From: Tanytarsus gracilentus
Lineage: Eukaryota > Arthropoda > Insecta > Diptera > Chironomidae
Assembly (NCBI GenBank): GCA_038502055.1
Contig: JAXRKN010000036.1
Location: 2,418,001 to 2,482,000 of the forward strand
Direction: 5' to 3'
DNA: 64,000 bases
Of the stretch, positions 48,173 to 60,100 are shown piece after piece. The notes under the pieces are model-generated. The model saw nothing but the letters and a program-made list of their open reading frames with translations, was not told the origin of the DNA and did no database searches. How positions within the stretch are numbered: position 1 is the first letter of the stretch; the number at the start of each line of letters is the position of its first letter. Both the position numbers and the translations under genes were made by a program.

Positions 48173-51100
48173 ATGCACGCTAATGTGCATGGACCTTCAG
48201 GCGGAGGTAAATCATGGTGAGTGTTTAATTAGCATGCAATTTTCCACTTAGCTCACATTTATCATTGAAAAAAGGCATGTCCCTCCGGATGAAACTCTTC
48301 AAATCGGTGGTGACAAAAAAGGCGGCGATAATGATCAGGATCTGTATGGATCCGACGGCCATAATTGGCGCAGTATCGTCTTTTCCCTCTTAGTCATCGG
48401 TTTAGTCATCACTGGAATCGTTATAGCTATTTATTTATTAGGGTATGTCGCTGTCAACGTGCGCACATGCGAATTTTAAAATATTTTAAATTTTATTCAC
48501 TCCGCAGATATGTAGATGAGCTGCTTTACTGGAGCGGAAAACGTATGACATTCGATGAGTATCTGCAAGATGATTTTACACCCAAACGATTGCCATCATC
48601 TTGGGTTACAAATACGAAATTCGTATTTCAATCTGACGATGGAAGTCTTGCCATACTTGACACTGCCAATGATTCGGTAACCACACTAGTTACCAATCAT
48701 ACTATGGTGAGCTTGCGACTAAATTGTAATGGGTGATGAATGAGATCGAAATTTAGTGGTTGTTTATGAGCTTTAAAGTAAAGAAATTTATTATTTCAAA
48801 GATTTTTAAAAAGTTAATAAATTTAAACTTTAGCAGAATTTTAAGAAAATTTAAAATAAATTGAACTGATTTAAATATTCGATTGACGTTCGAATCCTAA
48901 AATAGTGAACTAATAGCAAGTTAGACAAGTAACAATTTTTTAGTGTAACCCACGAAGTGGTGTAACACTTATATGCCCTGCTTTCCGTCCGTCCGTCCGT
49001 CCGTCCGTTCCTGAAATTCCGAGGCCCCTGGGACCGCTAGAGATTTCGGGTTTTCGCCAAATGATAGCTTATAGACTCTAGTTTTGCCCAAATCAATAAT
49101 ATTTCCATCTCTCTCACTTTAAAGTTAGTTAAATTAACAAAAACTATTAAATATGGGGGGTGTTGCGTGCAATATAAATTTAAGGGGTAATTTTTAAGTC
49201 TTGCAGAAATATTTTAAGTCGATGTCAGATTCAGAACTCGATCTTGGTTCTTCAGCTGGATGTTGGTTCTTTCTCTGGAAGTTGGTTCCTCAGCTGAATA
49301 TTGGTTCCAACGCTGGAAGTTAGTTTCTCAGCTGGATGTCGGTTCCTCAGCTGGATGTTGGTTCCTCAGCTGGATGTTGGTTCCTCCGCTGGATGTTGGT
49401 TCCTCCGCTGGATGTTGGTTCCTCAGCTGGATGTTGGTTCCTCAGCTGGATGTTGGTTCCTCAGCTGGATGTTGGTTCCTCAGCTGGATGTTGGTTCCTC
49501 CGCTGGATGTTGGTTCCTCCGCTGGATGTTGGTTCCTCCACTGGATGTTGGTTCCTCAGCTGGATGTTGGTTCCTCCGCTGGATGTTGGTTCCTCAGCTG
49601 GATGTTGGTTCCTCCGCTGGATGTTGGTTCCTCAGCTGGATGTTGGTTCCTCCGCTGGATGTTGGTTCCTCAGCTGGATGTTAATTCCTCTATAGAATGG
49701 CTTCTCCGAGACTTCTCCAAAATGGCTTCTCCGAGACTTCTCCAAAATGGCTGCTCCAAAAAAGACTTCTCCGAGACTTCTCCAAAATGGCTGCTCCAAA
49801 AAAGACTTCTCCAAAATGGCTTCTCCGAGACTTCTCCAAAATGGCTGCTTTAAAAGTGACTTCTCCAAAATGGCTGCTCCAAAAAAGACTTCTCCGAGAC
49901 TTCTCCAAAATGGCTACTCCAAAAAAGACTTCTCCAAAATGGCTTCTCCGAGACTTCTCCGAAACTTTTTCAAAATGGCTTCTCCTAGACTTCTCCTAAA
50001 AAACTTGTGCAAGACTTGTCCAAGGCAAGGTTTCTCTTAAAAAAAATTCTCTAGAAAATTCCCCAAAAAAATCTTCCACATAATTACATTTCCTTAGCAT
50101 TTCCAAATTTCCAATACTGATCAGTTACAAGTGGGTTACACGGCAACACCCACGTGTGGGTTTTGAAACATTTTTTTAAATCATTTTTTAGTTTAAAATT
50201 TATTTTTAAAGCCGTCACAAAGTTGACAAACAATTTACGATAAATTTATTCGCAAAAAAAATATAAAATCTCAGAAAATCAATTTAGAATTTTTGTTAGA
50301 CGTCATTGCCATGCACATAAATTAACTTTAAAAATATATTTTTCTTCCTTTCTAAATCCGCAGAGACAACTTAATGTCAAAGGTTACCAGTGTAGTAGCG
50401 ATCTGCGATATGTATTGTTTACTCACAATGTAAAATATGTAAGTTGCCTTCGCCATTAACCTTCTTCCTCTCACACACGTTCTTATTGTAACATTTGAGT
50501 TTATTTTTAAAGCACACTCATTCACCTTTTATATTTTCCGCATTTTCATTTGAAAAATTGCTTGCGGTAGGCGGCAACAGCAGCAGTAGATTTCTAGGTT
50601 TACATAATGAAACTGAAAAGCTATTTTTAGAACACTTACGAAGAAGGGTGAAAGGAGAAGGAAGAGAGTCAAGGTGGATTTAATACCTCTTACCTTAACT
50701 GCGATCATTACTATTTTTACCCCCAACCACACATTTACAGACCAGCACTATATTAGCCTCCACTTCCTCAACTCCCACAACGCCTCTCCAACATTTTATT
50801 TTCACTCAACACAATTTGCATGCATTAACATTTCAAATTGTATACAATTTTCATCAACATTGTAAAATGCTTTGCACAGCGAGAGTGTGAAATTTTTATT
50901 TTTTTTAATACACTTTTCCACACTCACCCACTTTTTAATCTGATAAATATGAAAATTGACAGCGACAACAACTGCAAGAGTTCACAAATTAAATCAGATG
51001 CCATCACATAGTGGCTACCAACATTAATCAATTTAACATATGATGGATGATTATTATTGAACATCAGTGCGAAAATGAGCTATTATATGCACACACTCTC

Positions 51101-54100
51101 TCGGTGGCAGCGGAGACAAATTGATAATTTTCTTCCCCTCCATCCGTCATATGTGTGTTTGATGGAGTGAAAACAAGAAGAAAGCAATAATAATTAGTAG
51201 GAAAGCAAATGATGAGCCAATTAAAAGAACATTAAGTGTGTGAGAGTAGGCTGCAGCAGTTAAAAGGGGCTTGAAACTCATTGCTTTGATTTTGAAATTA
51301 ATTATTTTTATTTAAATTTATTTTCATCAGAAAAATTAGTATTTTAATGAGTTTCAATCCCCCGATTTTATCCCATAAAGTGCAGATAAAATTTATGAGT
51401 TTTCTCAACCCCATTTCAGCAATTTCACTTAATAAATTTTATCACAAATTAATTAAACTATAATTTAGAGATAGACAATGTGCCACGATCAATTGAAAAA
51501 CAATTTTTTAAGCGTCGTTTAAATCTCTGATAAAACTTTTTCTAATTTCTTCTTTTTTGCACTCCTTTGCAGATATTTAAGAACTCTTATAACGCGTTGT
51601 TTACCGTCTACGATGTCACAAATGAGTAAGTTTCCTTTTACCATCTCTTGACTGTGTGTGTGTGTGCTTAAGAAAACTTTTTAATTTGCTCATATTGAGC
51701 GTGATGGGTAATTCCGTGTGAGGCCAAGAATGCTTCAGACTGCACGATTGAGGATTATGTATGTGTGTACTGTTTTGTTGGACATTTCATTGCTGCCGAG
51801 CCGACAGTCTGCGCTTTATGAAGCGGCATTAAATTTTATTGATCATAAAGCGCCTTAATCACTGCTCTAAATAAATTGGTCCATTATGTGTCGCTACTAT
51901 GAGTTACTTTATCGATTGTATTTGCTGTGTGGAGGCTCCCGGTATATGTCGAGTTATTTTATCGAATGGGATTAAAGTTTATTGCCGACGATAATTTAAA
52001 ATTTTACCGAGGGACCACAAAATTATATTTTTTTTTCAAATTTTCAACTAATCTCGAAAAAAGGCATTAAATTAAATCCAACATCATTATCTAGCAAAAC
52101 CAATTGCATTTCACTCGATCTCAATTTTATATTATTTTCGATAAAAAAGCATTTTTCCTCTCTCTGGTCTTCATTTCCATTTCAACTCTCGTTCAATTTT
52201 CATTTTCAATCGAAATCGATACATTGAATTTGAAAGGACTTGAATCAAACAGCTGCTGATGGTGCAGCAGCGTGAGAGGAAATTTATTTACCTATTTGAG
52301 ATATCGAATGTATATAAAAATGCAATAATAGTATCCAGAACAAATGATTGCATGGCAACAAGAGAAAGGAAGAAAATTTATTTTAATTAATGATGAAAAA
52401 TTGCACAAATCAACTTCGACTTCTGAAGAGTATTTTCGTTGCCAAAAATAAAGAGAGAGATGAACAATGAGATGGTGCATTCGAGGAAGTTCTATAATAT
52501 AAACAATGAACGTATGCGCGATGAAAATCGATCGGAAATAAGTTTTTGCAACTTTTCCATCTCGAGAGAGTCGAAAAAGTTTCCTTTTGCATAAATTTTT
52601 ACTGCAGTATTTTTGAGGTTAACTTTTCTGAATTTTTCCATAAAGCGATTAAAGTGAAATGTTCAAGTTGAGTGTTGAGCTTTAAGAGAAAGCTTTTGTA
52701 GAAATTTTCAAAAACTATAAAAATAAAAATAATTTTTAAATTTATTCTTCAACTTTAAAATAATTTTTAAATTTATTCTTCATACTAATATTTTTACTAT
52801 CCATCTCGTGGAAAACTTTTCAACTCATTTTAACCTCTGCTCACGCTCGTTGCTAAACAAATATTCAGCAGAAAAAAATTACAATGAAGCGAAATTTCCG
52901 TTTCATTATTTTCATTCATGCAAAATCAACTGCCATAAAACATCATGTTTCGCTTCAGCCATCGACCACTTCAACTCGCTCTCTTTATTTATGTTTTGCA
53001 CAACTGCACGTTTAATATTGAAAAAATACAATTTGGAAAAATAACACAAAAATATGAATGTAAGGCGGAAGGACATTGACGATAAATAATCGACAAAATA
53101 CTTTTTATGAATTCCGTGCCTTTGAGAGAAAAAAACTTTTACAGCTCATAATTTAAGCGAGCACTCGAGAAGCCAAAAGATGAAAACTTTTTCAATGATG
53201 GCTTTCTTTTTTTGCTGAGAAAGGCTCTTTTGATATTGATTATGACGTATTTGTAAACAATTATTATCATAGTTTTATCTCGCTCTTCTCATTTTCTTCG
53301 CGATGTTGGAATTGAGCCAAAAATAGCCAAAGTTATGCTTCTTCGGCAATATTTACGCTCATCCTCATTTTATGACAATGATGTGGCAACTTTTGTTTGC
53401 TAAATTTGAGACAAATTCGAGGGAGACAAAAATATGGTAAATTATGAGATTTCTTGCAATAAAACTTTTTCGCTTCAGAGAAGAAAAAAACTAACCAGCA
53501 TATGCGTAAAGCAAAGATTTTCAAAGAGCAAGAAAAATCAATTTAATTAAAAGAAGACGAGTGATGGGTCTGACAGCATCATCGCTTATTGTGTATGAAA
53601 ATGCTTCCATAGAGAGGAAAAAATTAGAATTAGATTAGCGTATGAATACTGTAGTGGGTCATGAATAAATCAGAGACTCTCACTCTGAGTGTGTGTTGGG
53701 TTGTATAAATTTCTTACCATGCACCAAAGCAGATAGCATAATGTAATTAAAACAAGTGATGAGGAATTAAAGCGCATTTTTGTTAAATAGCAAAAAATTT
53801 ATTTAAACTCCATTCAATAATTGAGAACCAAAGTTTTTAAGAACAAAACTTTACTCATATCTATTCTGTTTCGCTAACCCACGCTGAGAGAGGAAAATAA
53901 AATTTATCGCCTCCGAAAAAAAAGGAGAAAAGAAAATTCTTTCAAGCCGTTTATCTGCTTGTCTCGCAAACGGATTAATGCGCACGTGGCGAATGAAACT
54001 AGAGAATGACTGGGAGGAGTGAAAGCGAAAAAAAAGGATTTATGGTTGCCAATTGAAATTGAATTAAATTATGATTGCATGCATGTGAGTGTCAATTTTC

Positions 54101-57100
54101 GTTAACATAATATTTATCTTTATCTTGTTGCCTCCTAAAGCCATCACATGCCAGTACGCCTGAAAGATTCTCTCAAACAGCATCGAATGCAAATGCAACA
54201 TGCCGAATGGCTCGGAAATTCTACGACGTTAGTTATAGTGCATGAAAATGACATTTATATAAGACAATCACCAAGCGATGAAGAGGATATTCGATTAACA
54301 AACACCGGAGTATCGGGAATCATTTATAATGGAGTCACGGATTGGCTCTATCAAGGTGTGTATGCACTTAATCTTCTTATTTGCATTTTTACTCACTTTT
54401 CTCAACCTCCTGTTGCGTTTCAGAGGAAATTCTAAAGTCTCAAAAAGCGCTGTGGAGTTCGAATGATGGCTTTCTACTCGTCTATGCAACGTTCAACGAT
54501 ACTAATGTCGGTCAAATGGTTTATCCGTGGTTTTCATCAAATCCATTACTACAATCCGGTCAGTATAAAGTTTTCCCCTTACTTATTTACACTTACAAAA
54601 AAAATCTCATATTCAACTATTAAGTTTGAGGAAAGTGTCACAAATAAAATATTTTTTAAATTGAAACTTCTGGTTTTGAAAAACTTAATTTCAAGAAAAC
54701 TAGAAAAACAATTTAAAAAATAGAGTGGAAAACTTTTAAAAGTTTTTTTTCTAACATATTTTATTACGATTTCCATTTAATGCTCACAGGTGGTCTTACG
54801 AGCAAGGGTTCATTTCCTGATGCACAAAATATCCGCTATCCAACACCTGGAACATTCAATCCGGAGGTGACGTTGTGGCTTCTCGACCTCCACAATATCA
54901 CAGATGTACAAAAGTATCAGCTCAAAGAGCCAATCTCGTTGGAAGGACAGTAAGTGCTTTTTTTCTCGTTCACTGCATTAATAAAGTTTTAAAAACTTAT
55001 CCCTCCCCCGAAATGAGATTGCCACACGAACAAGTTTCTCTCGGGCGAGCACTTCATTGTCACATACATGCTCACACTTTTATTTATTTTCTCATTTCGC
55101 ATAGGGATAGCTATTTAATATCAGCTTCCTATCTACCGACGCAAACAGCAACGGGCGTGTCAATTGTATGGATGTCGAGACCGCAAAATTATAGTGTTGT
55201 ATCAACATGCTTAGCACCTAATTGGGCATGTGTGGAGGTAGTTTCAATTTTTCTCTTTTAGCTTTCGATTTATTTATTTGTTATTTTTTTGCCTCCCTCT
55301 CAGACGCATTCGGAGCGAGCGCCAGAAGACGAATGGCTCGACATGTTACCTCATCCCGTTTTCTCGCCTGATGGCGATTCATTTATGCTTTTGGCTGGCA
55401 TTCAAGAATCCAGCACCGAACATTTTACACATATTAAGCATGTTACGATAACACAACAACGAATTTCAGTCATCTCTCATGGTCGCTACGAGGTAAATAT
55501 GGCGTTGTCACTTGAGCTAAATTTATTGGAAAAGTTAGCGCAGATTTTTCGCTGCACACAAAATATTCTTCTAGTGGTAGTCATTAAATTTATTTTTTCT
55601 CTTTCACATCTCAAAGAGTTTGTGTCATTGCACTTTCTTCTTTCTTTCTCATATTTAACTTTTTAATGCTGAACAAAATACAAACGAAAAACTTTTCTCA
55701 AAAAAAAGAGAGCGAAAAGGACAACAAGAAAAATGACGATAAATTGCAAAACTTGGTGTGTTCGTTTTGAGGAAGAGAAAAGTTTTCATTCTTCGAAATA
55801 AAAAAAGAACTTTTTTAAAGGTCATGTTTCAACGCTGCTTGAGATTATTATATGCCTCAAGAGTTGAGATATAAGGCAGACTTTCGACTCTTAGCGATAT
55901 AATTTTTAATTTCTTTTTTTTCCCCGGCGAGTTACGAAAAAAAAGGCAGAAAACTTTTTCATTGTTTTAATTGTTCGTTTTATAGTTGTGTAATTACTTC
56001 ATTTAAGCATTTAACTTTGTCGATTTATCCTTCTAATAAATTAAAGATGCAAATTGTTATGATTATCGTACAGGTTAAAAGGCTTGGGAATAAAACTCTT
56101 AAAATTATTCGTGAATTTTTCTGAGAACTTAAAATTTATATCTTGATTAAAAATTCCAAAAATTTCCCCCTTGACCTAAAACAACTCAATTTATTCTAAA
56201 AATTACACAACATCGATGTTGCTTCTGGATGGTTAACATGTACATGTGTGTTTAATAACGATGCGTTAAATAAATGGCAACCGCGAAAAAGCAACGAAAA
56301 TTTTATTGGCGCTAAATTTTCCCTCTGAACTCACAAGTATACAACTCATGCATTTTAATGCTCGTATTCTCACACATGGTGCGCAATATATTTATTAAGC
56401 CAATAAGCTGCAAAAAAAATGTAAATTACTACAAAACCATTAAAATGTCGTCCCACACACACAGAATCGTCAAGCGGTAGTTACAAATGGCATTCACCAT
56501 CAGGTAAATCATGTTTAATGGTTTGCCACCACCAAGCGAGTGTGTTTGATGCAACTTTTTCCCACCCTCATATTTCATATTCCGTGTGTGTGTGTTTGTG
56601 AAAATCATAACAATTTTAAGCCGATAATTGCCATGCTTGAGTGGTCTTTCAGTGATCCTTTATGCAACCATTAACAAAATGTCCGAAATATGTTGAAAGC
56701 ATTTTCCGTTGAATTGAAAGAAATTTTATTATACACATATCGAGTATTGATTTTACATTTCCCTTGACAGTAAAGCTGTATGTGCTCCCACTGACTATTA
56801 TACAATCGAACAAAATAATTCCATAAAAGTCTCGTTCTGCTATTGAGATGAATAGTTTCCATCCCGCCGATTCTGGAGAGCTTTTACCCTTACAACTTTC
56901 ATTAAATTTTATTTCGTAATGAAATTTGAAATATTAAAATGTTTGTACGTGACATGCGAATAATAAAGTTTCAGTATATTTTTTGAAGCTTTTGTAAAAT
57001 AAGTAAAATTGTGAAAATAAATGCCCGCACATTGAAAAAATTCCACCTCTATTACAAAATGCCATCACATAAATGCATTGAGATCTCCAGAATTGTTTAA

Positions 57101-60100
57101 TCGTTCATTTGGCAACAAAACGACTCGTTGTGAGGAAAATTTAGAAAGAGGAAAAATGAATTTCTATCAAGTACGAATGAGAGTTTAAAACTATCAACTA
57201 ATGAGCCAATTTTGCAATTAGCTTAAATGAAAATAATCTAATTATGTGCTGTCGGCGGAAAAATGCTCACGCTGTTATTGAATAAACTGCTTGCAGTTTG
57301 CGAAGAAAATGAGTGAAAATTTTTTATTTTTAAAATTTGGAATTTTTAAGAGGAATTTTTCTAAAATTTCGCAAGAGAATTTTTAAGATTTTATTTTTAA
57401 TTTTTTCTGAAAATACCCAAAATAAAGTGAAAATTGAACTTGAAAATTTAAAAAGAAAAACTTTTCGCTATGATTAATAATTTCACCCCAAACACCTGAA
57501 GCACCTTCTAATGTATATTTCGAACATTCCATCTCCATTATCTCATCGCAAATTTCAAGTGAAAATCTCCTAAAGCAACAAAAGGTGCTTCTATGAAGAT
57601 CGAAAATAACTCGTTTACCGCATTAATATCGTGACTTATAAACGCGGTAAAAAAATCATTTTTCTTTTCTCATCTGTTTTATAAGAGCGTAAAATTTCAC
57701 TCGATATTAAATAATAATTGACAGTGTGTGTACATTTTGTGGTGCGATTAAAACATTTATTTATCGACTTTCAAACCTCGTTCGCAGTGGGAGAGAGCGT
57801 GGTCTCTTTTGAAAAAGAAAAAATTTCCTCTTGACGATTTACAAAAGATTTTTCTTTTCTTCTCGTAAGCGGTGGCGCGAGAGAAAAGCGAAGGTCAACA
57901 AATGCAAGTCTCACGCACGATATTTTTCAAACGATGGCATTGAAATGTTTAAGGTTAAAAATAAGTTATGTCATTAAAGGCTAATTTTTAAACGATCTAA
58001 TAAAATTCATTAATAACCGTTTAAATTTCTCAATTCCCGTAAGTGTGACATAATTAATTAATGACCCCTAAGAGCAGCAATGATGCTTAAAGGCGAAACG
58101 CAAAGAAAAATAAATAATTCTCGAATATGTTACAATAAAGTCTCTGTTTACAATTCCCTCGAGTATACAGCTGCTATGCTACACTCGAAAATGATACAGC
58201 TTAAAATCTCCATAACAACTTTTAGAAATAGAAAATTTTACCGATGAATATCACAACAGCTATGCTAATAAGATGTTGAGCATTCCCTTGAAGCTCTTTT
58301 GGAAATTCCCCTCAAAATTTTGATCCCCACACACACACACACACACGTACGCACATAAGAATTGCTTTTGTTGCTATTCCATTCAATTAACCGAAAAATT
58401 TTATGAGCATTGCTGCCATAAAGAGTGATTCATGAAATTTAAATGAATTATAATGACGTGAAATGGATTTTATATTGATCTTCCCCATGCATACAAGTAG
58501 AGAGAAAATATATGTGTGCCGTTCAGCATCTTCCATACTAATGTTCCTCCGCTCTTTTTCCATCCGATTGTGAATGTCTAAAAAATTTATATCAAACTTT
58601 TTTTTCTCTATCTTTCTCTACCTCCATCCAGGTGCTTCGAATTTTAGCATGGGATACGAAAAATCATTTGGTGTATTATCTAGGAACGCAAGATAAAAAG
58701 CCTGGCCAGCAACATTTGTACATTGTCAAAGATCCTGTCAACGAGGATCCAAGAAGGTGAGCTTTCGAAACAAAAAATCTTCTTTTTTGATTTTTCTTTC
58801 TCTCGACATGGTTGAAAAACTTTCGTTGAGAAGGAGCGAAAATGAGATAAAAAGAACTTTCATCCAATTTCGACCTCTTATCGATAAAAAGGGATGTAAG
58901 AAGTGAATAATGTTCATTTCTCGTTTGAATTTTTTTCTTCAAACAAAATTTAATAAATTTGAGAAAAGCTTTTTAAAAAATATTTAAAGCACATGAATAA
59001 CTAAACAAATTTTTTGACTAATTTACACAAAATTGATTTTAATTAATTTTACAAAAAATATTCTATTAAAATTATTTTAAAAAATATTCAAAAATTTAAT
59101 TTAATATTTTAAAATTTTCTATTCTCTTTTTTCTATGTTTTTCTTCATTTCTATCTTCATCATTTAAATACTCCATAACATCGAAAAAATAAAAAACTTC
59201 ACCTCAAAACAACTCGACACATAAATTGTTCATGTGAAAAATACGAAAAAAGTTCATTAGATAGAAAAATAACTCGGTAAATTAATTTTTTTCTCTCCTA
59301 TTTTTAAATATTTTCAATATTTTTCTTTTTTGTTCATCAACTAACATTTTGTTAATTATTATAAAAGCCTTTTACCTCTCTGCTGTCCTATGAAAACTTT
59401 TTCATGTTTTATTTTATGTTTCATTCGCTGTACTATAAAAAAATGCTTTTAGACTTCTGCAATTTATTTTCCTGAGCTTTTGTTAACTCTGCGGTGCTTT
59501 TGTGTGAAAGCATTAATGTGAAAATTTAAAAATGTACACGTAATGCACATTCAAGTATTTGATAGGCGAAAAATAGGGTTTTCCGCATGATAAAACCATC
59601 ACAGTTGATTGCAATGAATTTCTGTCACGATGATGTATACAAAACCATCTAAAATATGACTGTTAATGAATTGCGATGTAAATAATGGCTACAGAAATTT
59701 TTCTTTTGTACTCTCTCCATTTTAACCTCCACCCAGCTTTTTGTTCAACATCTAATAGCAACGAGAACAACAACTTTTTAATGTCTTTATCGCCCCCACA
59801 ACGACGAACTTCGACAACAACTCTTTTCTCAATTTTCAAACAGAAGAAGAAAAAATCATTCATAATTTTATTTTGCTAACGGAACAAATGAGAATTTTTC
59901 CGACCCATAACGATAAATTTTTCAACTGTGCTTTATAAAAATGTGAGACCAATTAAGTTGAGTGACAATCAATTAATTTTTTGAACTCTTAAATTCCCAT
60001 GACGTTCAAAAATGTCACGTTTTCCTATTTATTTTCAGTTGTAATTAAAATACATTTTATTTTGTATTTAAAGTATTTTAAAGGAAGATAAAAAATTAAT

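Larger units (their letters stand above)
48943..50164. mobile_element. Repeat element with inverted ends in intron 3 of the DPP-like gene
   Basis: GTGTAACCCAC (48943-48953) has its exact inverse GTGGGTTACAC at 50131-50141. A second alignment pairs the left AACCCACGAAGTGG with AACCCACACGTGGG in the reverse complement of 50147-50164, so each end is itself a small hairpin. Inside, in order, are a (CCGT)n tract (about 48986-49006), a unique GC-richer segment, a 19-bp minisatellite and a second tandem array. There is no transposase. Exact borders and any target duplication are uncertain. Confidence 0.6.

Noticed and set aside
49260..50040. Several overlapping open frames of 70-197 codons with repeated LDVGSSAGCWFL and ASPRLLQNG patterns, on both strands
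   Set aside because: They are translations of tandem arrays (19-bp period, not a multiple of three, no stops) inside an intron; all frames are open equally.
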